DNA of 64,000 bases from Apiospora phragmitis (Eukaryota; Ascomycota; Sordariomycetes; Amphisphaeriales; Apiosporaceae), in assembly GCA_038363925.1 (NCBI GenBank), contig JAQQWL010000007.1:1736001-1800000 (forward strand), in the 5' to 3' direction. A model generated the notes under the pieces. It saw only the letters and a list, made by a program, of their open reading frames with translations. It had not been told where the DNA came from and did not search any database. This document shows, piece after piece, positions 13,201-24,648 of this stretch. The translations under genes were made by a program, and so were the position numbers. Positions within the stretch are counted from its first letter, which is position 1, and every line of letters begins with the position of its first letter.

Positions 13201-13622
13201 AGCTAGAGATACAGCAGGGCGAGCAGCAGCAATATCACCACTCGTTCTCTTCATCGGGCACGCCAACAGTCACGATCAAGGATGAAGAGCAGCAGCAGAG
13301 TCAACAACGGCACGATCTCTACACCTCCTTAGACCCACAGCAACAAGATATCCTCACTGCTACTAGAGGCCGCAAACGCACGCGTGAACCAGAGGACGAT
13401 GGCAGCAGCACCTGCAGCGGCAGCGGCCGTAGCAGCCACAGTGTCGGCTACGGTGGCAACAACAACAACGAGTACGACGAGGACAGCAGCAATGGCTATG
13501 CCATGCACGCGTCGATGCGCAGGAAGCCAGTGCACCGACCAGCAGGCGCAACAGGCATGATCGAGGACGTGGATCACCATCACCACCATCAAAACGCACC
13601 ACTGCCCCCCTTCATGTCCTAG
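10216..13622 (+). CDS. abaA: AbaA-type TEA/ATTS transcription factor, with four frameshifts
   Basis: AbaA-type factors control conidiation through a TEA DNA-binding domain. Exon 1 (10216-10660) and exon 2 (10731-10991) join across a 70-nt intron, and the TEA domain spans the junction: WPMYLEDAFLD, then MGRQKYSSKGTLYGRNMLI and the recognition helix RKQVSSHIQVLKGFF. Intron 2 is 10992-11052; exon 3 runs to 13622. The conserved regulatory region is read in alternating frames: FHFFF in one, PRKNNEKDEE to EGRLPEERPN in the next, YFARLLAADSEVFLRPK back in the first, then HEQTARCVMGPCD to VVLDLHGTSQF shifted again, and GTILDGRAEFNISRPEL back. This implies -1 near 11064-11067, +1 near 11197-11201, +1 near 11592-11597 and -1 near 11689-11693. 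The tail is rich in Gln and His. Translated literally, exon 3 stops soon after its start. Family is secure; an intact product is not shown. Confidence 0.8.
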
Positions 13623-16170
13623 ATGCATGGATGGTGCTTTCACTCAAGCCAGATAGTGTCTTCGGAAGCACTTCTTTCTCTTTCCACCCCGGCATTCGTG
13701 CAAGGGTCATACTCACCATAGCCACACGATGGCATACTATGGCTTCTATCATTACCCAATGACGTTCACGCTCGCCTAGCAGCTACGTGCTTCTATCCAT
13801 GTCTCTATACACTCCATACGAAGCAGGGTGGCAGGCGTGCAAGCAAGCAAACAGGACGCGAGGGGAGTCGAAGAGAGAACCCTTGGCGTACTGCATAAGC
13901 GAGCAGCTGTGGAAGGTGTATGGATGTGGTCCCTAGGTGTACGGAGACTTTCTACTTTGGCGTTCGAAGGGATTAGCGGGATGGCACGCTCATTCATTGC
14001 CGGGTTTAGGGGCTTACGGTTCATGATGTGATACTACTACTCGGCATCAACATGCATATATGGAAAAGAAGGGGCGGAGCAACAACTGGGTGGGGGTTTA
14101 TCGAGAGGTGTATCGTCCTTTTTTGTCTTCTTGGCGAGTTCTCCGGCGAATGGATGGCGTCAATTGGAATGGGAAATGCGTGGAGGGTGTTTGGTCTGCG
14201 CCGCACTTCCCCTGAAGGAGCTCAACGATATCGGATCATGATGCTGCATAGGATCTATTTTGGAATTCTCTTCTTCCTCTCGTTCATCCACTTGCTTACA
14301 ACTTACTTGGGCCGGGGTGCTGTTCGGTTGTTTTTCTTACTTCCACTTACTAGTGTACGTATACATGGACTGGTGTATGTGGTTAATCCCGGGGATGTTT
14401 GTTTGCTATCCAGACCTAGGTGAAGGCGATGACGGAGTTGGGGTCGGAAACTATACGGGCGGAATGGGTGGGGGGCGTTTGTGTATGTTGGTTGCTTCTT
14501 GCTTCCGTCCATCCCGAGTAGAAAGCTGTTTTCTTTCTCGAAGTGGTGGTCTGGTCATCGAAAACAAAAGAATGTACGGGTTTATTATTATCATCATCGC
14601 TAAGGGGGGCTTCAGGGGGGACGCAGGCATTTGGCTCGCATGCAAAATCTCTCTCTTTCTCTCATCTCTCATACACGTTCTCTGTCTCTTCCGGTCACTA
14701 GAACGAAAAAAGGAGCAAGGAACTTATCAAGCATGTTCGCTTGCAAATAATCAACCAAGTTTGAACAGCATAGTGGATTTCGCCATACATTCCCGAGTTA
14801 CTGAGAGCCATATCATCATTTTGACCTAAGCGCCGACCAACACCACCATGAACATGAACCCCTCTTTGCTCGTCTATTTCCTGCCCAGGGTGTTCTTGAG
14901 ATAGATTAGATATCTCACATCTACCTAGCAAGCAAGGTGGGATGTAACACCCGCTTAGTTAAGAAGCTGACTGCAGGCTCGGATGCCATGCAAGATGCAA
15001 CTCGCATGCAGCAACAGCAGCTTAGATCGTTCAGCATGACCATTTGTTTGTTCGAAAAATCGGCATCATCCCCTCCGTGCGTCTCGTTACCCAAGCTTCA
15101 TTTAATATGCAGGTGGGTGTTTGCGCCATGACACAGATCAACTTGCAGTGCGACTTCGCAACTGAGTATCTGAACATTGTCCTCGTGATGGATGCGTTTG
15201 CGACTTTTCGGGCCGTCGACCCGGCCTTTCCCGGTGTCCAACCTCCTCCTCCTTCTCCTCCTCTGGCAAGACTGGAGGATAGCTCCGGTTCTTTCACGGC
15301 GATAGTCCTGGATTCGCTAGAATATTCCCAGTCGAGTCGGTGTTGCTCGCTTGTGCCAATTAAGGAGGACTCTGTGTGGGTTGTCTCGCCACGAGTGAAC
15401 GAACTTGGACGGGGCAAATCTGCGTGCGGGAGAAAGACGAGACAAGCAGATTTGCGGCCCTTGTCCGTCAGATTTGACGCCCAGACACCCGCTGCCTGCA
15501 CGGTACTGCTAACCTAGGAAAAAGTCTCTAGAAGAAGTTTGCTACGTTTTGTATGTAAGTACATGTCGACTTTGTGGAAAGGGGCCGAGAAGTGGATGGC
15601 TATCGGCGGTAGTTGGGGGAAGGGATCACTGATGATTCGCTACTATGGCAGCGCTCCTATGTTGCCATCGCTAGGAAATCTTCCGATGATTCCGTATGTA
15701 CTCCGTATGCAGAGGAGGATCCACGGATGGCATCATTTCCATCCCTTGCGCGGTCGATACCAGCAATAAGAGACACAATGACCATTGTACCACTTTGGGT
15801 GTTACCCATTCTGGAGGATCTACGAAACAACTTGGCGCCAGGTGGGAATCCCTTGTGCAAATCACACTCTACTCTTCGCTCTCTTTTTCTCCTCCTTTTT
15901 GGTGCTCATGTGGACGGTATTCGTATGTATCAGTCCCAGCGCCCCACGTAAATCGTCTCAAGTTTTTCGTTTCTGGTTTCACGCCGGATAAGGTTACGTT
16001 GAACAAGGGTGGCAGCACATGACAAATGATGGATGCTACCGCTACTTATTTGACATGTCGTATCGCGTCTTTCGGACCGTCATTCGCTGCTACACCTTGG
16101 TAGGCGCCGACCGAGAGCCGCGCGCCGAGAAGGCATCGATCGTCCAGGTGGTAGTGTCAGATTGTTTACT
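13623..16170. other. Intergenic, no gene supported
   Basis: Frames here are short, overlapping and of non-coding character, although a few reach about 150 codons on both strands at 15031-15517. One TACTCCGTA nonamer lies at 15699-15707. The abaA 3' UTR should occupy the first part. Confidence 0.55.
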
Positions 16171-17278
16171 TCAGGTATCCAACTCACTCCCCTCTTCTGT
16201 CTGGTCAAAGCCGTTGCTCACCCAAGAATCGATACCAACCGGTTCAGTTAAATATTGACGTGCTTCCATGAGGATCGGACATTTGTCATTTGTCCGCAGG
16301 GATCCACAGAGATCAGCAATCTGTAATGGAGACACCGGACGATTTTTTATTTCAATTTTTCCTGTTGCGGTCTGGGGAAAAGCTTCCAGAGTGCTACAGT
16401 AAGCATGGGTGAAACAAAAAGTGCAGCAGCCAACATCAGACGAAGAATCCACGGCCACTCAAGCCGGGAACTCCACTTCGTGATAGAGTGAGCAACAGTA
16501 GATGCAACACCGATAAGTGGAATCCGGCTTTCCCAATCTGGCAATACTATCGCAACAGCCAAGACGAAGAACACCAAGTATGTACATACATACGAGGTTC
16601 GTGTTGGTTGCCGCTCCGGCAATTTACTGCTCTTAGCATGTCGTTGATCCCAGGTAGGTCTGGCGAGTCGGTTGCTAGTAGATGAACGAACTATTTTAGT
16701 CACTCTAGTGCTACCGATACGCTGGGTCAATGGAAGCTATCGCATCAAGAAGAACTCATGTACGGAGTAAATCGATCTTTTCCTTTGTTAATCCATTATG
16801 CATAAAATGTAAAATGCCATTTGTCATCCGTCTGTTTGCCCCAGCGATTAGAGGGAACATTTGTTTCTGTGGCACTGCAAAAAGCCAAGACAACAGCTAA
16901 GGGGGAATCATGGACCTCAAGGGTCACCCATGGGATGAACCCAACATAAGGAAATATGCAAGAAGTAAAAACTGCATAAAAAGCCGCAGGCCAGAAGATG
17001 GATCTATCGTAGAAACCATGATCAAAGTCCCCTGTGCAGAGCAGAGCAGAGTCTGGCCTGGGCTGACCGCGGCAGACCGGCTGCCGCTGCTGCTTCAGTA
17101 AGTTCAGTCTCTTCGCGGTATGACAGCCAACAGGCTTGCTGCTTGCCCTTACCGGGTAATGCAGGTACAGGCAAGCAGATCGTAGGATGGTCTGCGCTTT
17201 ATCCCATTTCCAGGGAACGGCTCCACAGACGCGGCCGCTAGAGCAGACGTGCGGCGTGGGGAAAACAGTACCCACCAC
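16171..17278 (-). pseudogene. Possible membrane-protein relic beside the transposon
   Basis: Three minus-strand frames in succession look partly protein-like: a segment at about 16796-17060 containing FWPAAFYAVF, a segment at 16347-16600 with two hydrophobic stretches (YLVFFVLAVAIVLPDW and WILRLMLAAALFVSP), and a segment ending at 16171. They lie in different frames and I could not join them with convincing splice sites, nor recognise a family. The block ends where the RIP-mutated transposon begins, so it may be a decayed gene, or chance open frames. This is a weak call. Confidence 0.25.
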
Positions 17279-18190
17279 CTTTAAAATCGCGCTATTTATA
17301 TTAAAGACTAGTTTTTATTATTTTTAAATTATATAATTATAACGTGGTTTATTATTAAGTCGATTATATTATTAAATTAATTAAATTTTTTTTAAATAAT
17401 TAAATTTTAATATATATTATTTTTATGATTATAATATTAATTTAATTAAAAAAAGATCGTATCGCTTTAATAATTTAAGCGATGCGAGCAGGTTCGAATT
17501 AAATTAGCTAAAGAGCTGCTATGAAAGTGTACGACGTCCCTTAAGCTACTCTAGGCGACCAACTTTATAATATTAAACCTCGCCGCGGAATTCGATATTT
17601 ATAATATAAATTAAATTTAATTAAAAAAGAGGTGCTTCGTAATTATATAATTAATTTAAATACTCGAGGAATAATTTTTAATATTAATATTATAAGAAAT
17701 ATATTCTTTTAAGTTATATAGCGGCGACCGCGTTAATAAGTATTAATTTAAACGCTTTATTAATTATAACTTAAACTTTAAAATTTTAATAAACCGTTAA
17801 TATAACTATTAAAGGGCTTTTTATAAAAATGTAGGTATTATTTCTAGCTAGTTTACGTTAATCGCGAATATTAAAACTAAATATAATATTTTAAATAAAA
17901 ATATATAAAATTTTAATAAAACTAGCTTTATAATAAGTATAATCGAGTTAATACTCGTTATAATATACGTCGATTATTATAAAAAAACGAAGTTAATTTA
18001 ATTTAATAATTAAAAATAATTAATTATTATTATATATATTAATTTATAAAGTTAGTATATTTCGTCGTTTTTAATTATTTAAAGTTAATATTACCTCGTA
18101 AACTAGTCTCGCGAATACGATTTATTAAGCGATTAAGTGATTAAGCTAACTTTTAATAATTAAACTAATAATAAAACGAGCTTAATATTA

Positions 18191-18322
18191 TGATCGGCGG
18201 GTTAGTCCCCCGCGGGGTAGCACTTAAGGCGTAGAATTAGACAGAAATGACCTAAAGAGTCATTTCTAAAGCTTTTACTTTGTGGCGCAGTGGTTAGTCC
18301 ACACACACTGTAACACTTAAAC
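18191..18322. mobile_element. Short unmutated insert inside the RIP-mutated transposase
   Basis: About 130 bp of normal composition sit inside the AT-rich transposase between codons matching NELxI and xLQHFDK, so they interrupt the reading frame with little loss of coding sequence. Inside are a perfect 9-bp inverted repeat AGAAATGAC/GTCATTTCT with a 7-nt loop (18243-18267), a palindrome CCCCGCGGGG (18207-18216), and two related units 92 bp apart, each GTTAGTCC, nine bases, then TAGCACTTAA or TAACACTTAA (18201 and 18293). The second unit is preceded by TGGCGCAGTGG, a perfect tRNA-type A box. CTTAA at both edges may be a target duplication. It could be a SINE- or MITE-like element. Type and exact ends are inferred. 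Confidence 0.6.
18243..18267. repeat. Perfect 9-bp hairpin in the island
   Basis: AGAAATGAC at 18243-18251 and GTCATTTCT at 18259-18267 are exact reverse complements with a 7-nt loop. It lies between the two related units of the short insert. Confidence 0.9.
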
Positions 18323-19725
18323 TAAATTTAACATTTCGATAAATATATTAAAGCGCGGACGAAAGGCCTTTATCGCCTCTTAATTTTAAATAGTTACGAA
18401 AGTTATATTTCGGTCGAATTTAAAGAATATTATAAGAATAACGGCATTATTACGCTTAGTATACCTCTTTATTTTTTTTACTTATTTTAACCTTTAAATA
18501 TAGTATTTTATTCGTTATTAAAGCGTGTTTATTAAAAAAAAAAATTAAACTACATATTAAAGCGTTTATAAATTATATTATAAAGCTAGAGTTTTTTATC
18601 GCTTTTAAGGCCGTATATTTTATTGTTTTTATAAAAAATAATATTAAGTTTAAATTTAACGCATTTAGTTTAATACTTTACTATTTAAACGAAATAATTA
18701 ATAAATTAAATATACGTTTTTAAACGTTTACACTTAATTTATCGCGTTTAAAGACGACTAGTATTTTTAACCCTTAAATATCGTTTAACTTTTAATAAAC
18801 GATTACATACTTTATTTATTAAAAAAGCTTTTCGATATTAATTTTAAATATTATAAACTAAATAATAAAAGGTATATATATAAAATTATATAAATTAACT
18901 TTTATAAAAGATTAAATATATACTTTATAAAAGATTAATTTAATATTTTCTAAGCATTAAAGAGTTAAAAAATCGCGCGTTTAATTTAGAGGAGCCTTTA
19001 TTATATAAGAATCTTAAGAGCTATAAAATAAGAAGGTAAAAAAGAAGCGTCTAGTAATTAATAAATACGAAACAAGGGGTTTATTAAAGCGGAGGGCGAC
19101 TAGTAAAAGGCGCTATAATATCTGCGGCGAGATAGGTTATAATACGCGAATATATAAAAAGGATATAAAGTTAAATAGTAAATTAAATAAAGAATAATTT
19201 TAATTAATTTAAAGCGTTAAAGTTAAATTAATTTATATAAAAGTAATAAAATATAAAAAAGTGGCCGACTTAATAATATAACTCACTTAATAATAAACTA
19301 CGTTATATTAACTTTATATTAAATATATATATTAAATTTATATTATTTTAATATAAAGTATATATATAAATTAATATTAAATTTATTTATTATTTTAAAA
19401 ATATTATTATAAATTAATTTAAAATAAATTATATTTTACTATATATTTATTTTTATTAATAAATAAATTTATATTATATATAAATATAATTTAAAGGTTT
19501 TAATATTTTAAAAAAACTATTTCTTATAAAGAATTAATAAAAACTTTACTTAAATTAAATATAATCTTTATATATAATAATATAAATATAATAGTAATTT
19601 TTTTTAAAAATAATAAAATATTTTTTTAAAAGTAATAAATACTATAAGCTTTTAATATATTTTATATAAATTTTATATATATATATAATTAAACTTAACG
19701 GTGAAGATATAATTTAATATAAAGC

Positions 19726-21975
19726 TCTAGAAATCTAACCGAGATAAAAATAATAATAGCAGCAAGACTAGAAGAGAAAGAGGCAGAATAATGAGAATGC
19801 CGGGGAGTTTACATACTCCGCCAAGACGGCGCCAACAGAGCCAACCAGAGAAGAGCAACCGTCTACGGGAAGCCAGAGCTGCTGCACTGCGGCTAAGTGC
19901 TTTTATCCATGTGCCGAGGTAAAGTCGGGCGGTCGTCAGCGCGAAAAACAAGTCGAGTGTCGATGGATTTTATGAAGCAATCAACATACGGTTTAATCAG
20001 GTATCGTCGGTCTATCATCTACCTACAGTAGCATCACGGTCAAACGACAGCTCTGGCAATTGGGACTGGAAGTAAATTAAATGGTCTCAAGAACTGGCTA
20101 GCTGTCGCAGAGTCGCTGATGCTGCAGCCATTCAATCCCACTTGGCCAGTAGCAAGTCCTTTCGGGGGGCGTTACGGCGAATAAATACAAACCCGCATTG
20201 ACTGGATGGCAGGCTCCAGAAAAGGAAAAGGTGGGGGCAGTGGGCGGGATGAAAAGAGCCTCCTTCCAATTCAAGTGCGTGTGTGTGGCGGTTAAGCGAA
20301 CCTTAGAAATGGATTCGTAGTACCACACCCTATCAATTCAGCCAAAATGGTACCTCCCAGTTTGAAAGAGGAAGGTCTGCCAGCCTGCCCAAGCCAGTGC
20401 CCATGTGGCTACCTGCATATTCTCGAACACCGCCAGCTGCCCCGTGCTTCAAGGGCTTGTTTAGATCGCATTATGCCCTTGCAGATTATACGCTCTAGCC
20501 TAATTAAGCCTTTGGAGCCGCCCGTAGTCGGTTTTGATGGGATGAAGAACGGGATCGACCTTTGGTCCCTGTTCGTCCTCCCCCGTCTCGCGTTGCCGCC
20601 GCCCACAAGTCCCAACTCCACCAAGCGGAGCCTGAGCAACGACCGCCGACCTCGAAAAAGCTCGAGGCACTCCAATCATTGTAAGTGCTGTACAGTAGCA
20701 AAGAACCGGAAGCTGGAGGCGACTGGCCCTTTGCAGCCGCATGAATCTCTATCAACCCTGGAAAAGGCCCGTTCCTCGGCTTCCCAGCACCAAGAGGCTA
20801 AACAAACGATCTCGTCCAGTCGCCTCCATCGTCGTCCGATATCCTATTGCAATCTTAGCAGGGTTGTTCCACACCATCACTTCTCTGACAGTTCTTCTCA
20901 CTCTGCCAATGTTATTTCTTCTTCCCGCAGGCGGGCGGGTGCTGCTTGACACCGTGACCTAAAATATGTGGCTAAATAGGGCCCGTAGCTCCATAACCTA
21001 ATGTACACCCTTCTTCATCTTGGGCGTTTGACCTGGGACTTGGACTTGAGTCCCCACCAGGAGATTATTGGGTAGGAATCGAGAAGTCTGCGCGTGTAAA
21101 TCATAAAGAGGGGCCACAAACAGAGTCATCTCCGCCTACGTTTGGTAGGGCTCCTCACGTACAAAAATACAACACTGTAATACCGAACGTTCATTCATCA
21201 TATTGGCAGGGCCAGATTCATATCGACTGGGCATATGAGTAAAAAAGATTTCACAAGGTGTCAAAACAAAGAAACATATCCCTCACCTTTTTCCTCGTCG
21301 GTCACAGCTTCCCAGGCATCAAACCATCCTCCCGTCTTTGTGTGCAACGGTCACCTGCCTACCATATAGACCTCGCCCGCTCACGGCCTCCTCACCCGGC
21401 CATCATCTCATCACCTTGTTCACCCGGCCAGATCACCCACCCGCCTTGTTCGCCAATACGGCCTTTATCCCGCCACTTCCCACAAAGATGCTGTAGTCGA
21501 ACAAAGCATCTCATCAACTATTTCTCTTCGTGACTCAGCTTGGCCTGACACTGAACGCTGTGCGTGTTATTCCGCTGGGCGTCATTTTTTATTTAATTCT
21601 GGTTTGCACACAACAAGCTGTTGCATGCCCTCGATTGTTCGATTCCCTCTCTTTCCGTTTCAAAGAAAGACAATACCATCAACACAAGGGCCAGGAAAAC
21701 TATCCTTGGAAGGATAAACAAAGCATTCTCTACGGAAAAGTGGTCAACACAAACACATCTGCACCTCGACGCCCAGCATTTATTAGTTTCTGGGCGCGGC
21801 TTCCACCTTTGGCAGAATCGTCGAGGCTACGCTATTTCTTCGATTCTACTTTTTGATACTTCGATCATTCTACAACTCTTCTCGCCGGCGAGATTTTAAC
21901 TTCCACTTGGAACAAAACTTCGATACAAATTCCCATTCAACAAGACAAGACCTGGTCTCAACCGACATTGTCAAT
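19726..21975. other. Intergenic, including long leader of the secreted-protein gene
   Basis: No gene is supported. A plus-strand frame at 20347-20949 (200 codons) is Ser/Arg-rich and overlapped by equally long minus frames, so it is not trusted. The last 500 bases are pyrimidine-rich and probably form the promoter and 5' UTR of the gene starting at 21976. Confidence 0.5.
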
Positions 21976-23183
21976 ATGTCTGTCTTAAACTTCACTCAAG
22001 TCCTGGTGCTGCTCACCTTGGTTCAAGCAGCCATCAGCCACTCTTGGATCGAGCGAGTCTTCCGAATGAACTCGGATGGCTCGTTTGCCGATAACACTGG
22101 TTACGCCCTTGGCTTCATGCCTCGTGATGCATTTGGCTACTCCGATGAAAATGTGCAGAACAAGATTCTCGACCCTTCATCGAACCCTCTTGTCTGCCGC
22201 CAGTTCCCTCAGGGTGACTACCTCAACTCCAGCTACGGTCCTCTTCAGGCTGCAGCTGGAGATTATGTTGCTCTGACTTATGAGGAGAACGGACACGTGA
22301 CTGATCCTGGACTCACCTCGCGTCCCTACCGAGGCGGTCTTACTTACGTCTATGGTACCCTGCAACAGAAGGCTGGCGACAAGCTGAATGATGTTCAGAA
22401 GTGGAACGCCGACCAGACTGGAGGTAACAAGAAGGGCAAGCTTCTGGCAACTCACTACTACGATGATCTCCAATGCTATCAGAAGAAGGGTCTGCTTGAT
22501 GGTCCCACGTTCCCTATTTATATGGAGCGCCATGGCAAGTACAATGTCGACGAACTCGACTGCCAGACAGATGTGCAACTGCCCAAAGACTTGCCAGAGT
22601 CTGGCACATACACCTTGTACTGGGTGTGGGACTGGCCCCAGAAACCAAACGAGGTCGGCACCGTCCCCGAGATGTACACCAGCTGCATCGAAATCAAGCT
22701 TGGACCCGCCTCTGCTAAGGCCAGTGCCATGAAGCAAGGTATCAAGTTCGCCAAGCAAGGCAAGGTCGACAACATGGGCATCGCATCTCAAGTCAACCAC
22801 ATGATCGAGGCTGCTACGCTTGGTACCGGCACAGCTTCTCCCCTCCTTATACTGGTCCTACCGGCGGTAGCGGCAATGATGCCGCTGCTCCTGCCCCAAC
22901 CCCCACCGGCAAAGAGTCTTATCTTCCTTCCCCCACTGGCGCCAATGGCATCAAGACCGTTACTGTCACAGCCGCTCCTACTACGGTTACCCAGTACCGG
23001 ACGGTCATGGCTGGTAACGGTGCCCAACAGACAGGTCCAGCCACAGCTTCGACACTTCAGACTTCTGTTAGATCCGGAAGCTCTGCTGCTGCCCCGACAA
23101 ACAATGTGCCTGTCTCCTCCGTCACACCCTTCTTGAAGGTCCGAGCCACTGGCAAGGCCCGAAGAGATGCTGGGGCCCAGTAG
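21976..23183 (+). CDS. Secreted protein with mature N-terminal His (LPMO-like/DUF7492-like), one frameshift
   Basis: A signal peptide of 21 residues (MSVLNFTQVLVLLTLVQAAIS) precedes HSWIERVFRM, so cleavage would expose His at the N-terminus (codon 22039-22041). Four Cys follow, in LVCRQF, LQCYQ, LDCQTD and TSCIEI, with a second candidate ligand in NGHVTDP (His107) and an aromatic C-terminal core strand TYTLYWVWDWP. This recalls copper mono-oxygenase-type proteins, but I place it only in the fungal HSW-type secreted group; activity is inference. The C-terminal Ser/Thr-rich tail (PYTGPTGGSG to TPFLKVRATGKARRD) is read in another frame, implying one missing base near 22830-22840, beside a C4 run. 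Without the shift the frame ends at 23136 with a Leu/Pro-rich tail. The start gives a good signal peptide; upstream in-frame codons are leader. Confidence 0.7.
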
Positions 23184-24570
23184 AGGCACCTCGCACCTAC
23201 ATTTCACCTACACTGTACTATTTCTTAGCAGTACATCTTCTTCACTTTCTATGTTCATTTTTTCTATGTTCATTTTTTCAAGAAGGGGCCTTTGCAAAAT
23301 GGGGTGCAAGATACGCACTGCACGAATAAGAGTTAGGCGACGAATTGGTCACCAGAGAAGGCCTAGGGTTTTCTTTTACCACTTAGTCAGCCCGATGGCA
23401 TTACGACAATGATTTGGCATGACAAGGAAACAGGACAAGGGCCCAAGGGGTGGCATATCGGAAGGCGTTTCATTTCAGGGGAGGGGAAAAGAGATACCCA
23501 TTTTTGCTTTCCAGGACGGTTCATTGCATTGGCATTGGTTTTTGTCTTGCACAAAGAGGATTGGTGTTCAGGTACAGAGAAATCGGACAGTAGATACTTC
23601 GTCGTTGCACCTTTTGTGCACGCGTACACACACAGTCGGCCGAGCTAGTCTCGGCGATTCATTCAATGGAAATATAGGGAATATTCTGCACCTTCTTACT
23701 TTTTTTTCCTTCCGTGAATATGGTGTATTCATACTTGCGCGTGATTGTATATTGGTGTTGTGCGTAAGCAGCAACGTCCCATAACACATAAGTTGTTGTA
23801 GAGTAGAGCAGTGCTGCCCTTGTCCCCTTGTGGCGTATTATGATACACACTTACTCACGCACACAAACGCCGTGTAAGAGCAATGCAATATTTCAGATGC
23901 GTCACCATAACCTTATGTCACTTCAGTGACTCACTTAATGCCGGTTTTCTTGGCACCTTCCTTTACACATCATCGCTGGCAAGGGACAGACAGTACTGTG
24001 AAATGTGCAAGTATTTCTTTTGTTTCTCTTTTTTGAGATTGCCTTCACTGAATAATCTTTATAATAATATCTTATACGCTGACACCCATCACTAGATATC
24101 CCTCCCATCGCTAATACCCCTTATCCCTTCCCTCCGGTGCCAGCTGCCCCTTCCCCTCCGTCAGCAGCTCCCTCTTTATCGACGCTAGCCCCTTTCCCTC
24201 ATCGACGCCACATTATACCACCTCCTTCCGTCCGCTACTAACTGCCCCTCCGTTACTAGCTACCCCTTTCCCCTCCCTGGCAACTGCCCTTAATCGACGC
24301 CGGCGCCCTTTTTTCTTCGATGATTGCGTACGGGCACAGCCGGGAGCAGTAGTACTGGCTGCTAGTCACTCAAGTAGACTTGCCAAGGGAGCGTCGACAC
24401 TCGCTATCTAGACGCTCCCTAGGTACTAAGAAATGTCTGCCACTATGCCCTCTTCCGGTCACGATATCGTGGAACTGGTATGCTACTGTATGTGCGCTTA
24501 AATCCACAAGTAGTCCCTCCTTTTTTTCGTATCCAAACTCCAGCTCCGGAGACCCTCCGACTGTCGGCCT
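23184..24570. other. Intergenic with C-rich degenerate tract
   Basis: No gene is supported. From about 24095 to 24315 the plus strand is strongly C/T-rich, with loosely repeated CCCCTTCCCCTCC-like blocks and ATCGACGC appearing about three times, which suggests a decayed tandem repeat. Confidence 0.5.
24095..24315. repeat. Degenerate C-rich tandem array
   Basis: Imperfect C/T-rich blocks of roughly 20-60 bases recur, several ending in ATCGACGC. No exact unit can be defined by eye. Confidence 0.4.
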
Positions 24571-24648
24571 TCATATCATGTCATCATTCCCTTCTAACAG
24601 CTCTCCGAGCAGGGCCATCGCATCCACCTCCTTGCCGAATCTCCGTCT

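Larger units (their letters stand above)
17480..19190 (+). pseudogene. Degraded pogo-like DDE transposase
   Basis: Conserved blocks remain between many stops. At about 17620-17790 an HTH_CENPB-like region ends in RPRVNKY and FKRFIN, followed by FTLIANIKTKYNI. At 17909-17929 NFNKTSF stands for the family's NFDETGF, so the first catalytic Asp is now Asn (17915-17917). At 18335-18394 FDKYIKART is followed by YRLLILNSYESY, matching LLIxDGHxSH with the second Asp changed to Asn (18389-18391) and His to Tyr. EYYKNNGIITLSIP follows. Near 19108-19164 RRYNICGEIGYNTRIYKKD matches the C-terminal zinc-knuckle-like motif with Cys and His lost. All these are C-to-T or G-to-A type changes. The frame is interrupted by a foreign insert at about 18191-18322. 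Confidence 0.85.
17281..19725 (+). mobile_element. RIP-mutated pogo/Fot-type DNA transposon
   Basis: Composition changes abruptly at about 17281 and again at about 19725, from ordinary to extremely AT-rich sequence dominated by TA, TAA and AAT. This is the usual outcome of repeat-induced point mutation in Pezizomycotina. Plus-strand translation still follows a pogo-like transposase from about 17480 to 19190. The outer borders are set by composition only; I could not identify terminal inverted repeats or a TA target duplication by eye. Sequence after about 19310 has no recognisable protein similarity and may be a second degraded repeat. Confidence 0.85.

Noticed and set aside
17488..17500. GGTTCGAATTA as a tRNA B box
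   Set aside because: It lies inside the RIP-mutated transposase coding region with no paired A box or cloverleaf.
20347..20949. 200-codon plus-strand protein
   Set aside because: Composition is Ser/Arg/Pro-rich with no motif, and minus-strand frames overlap it at similar length.
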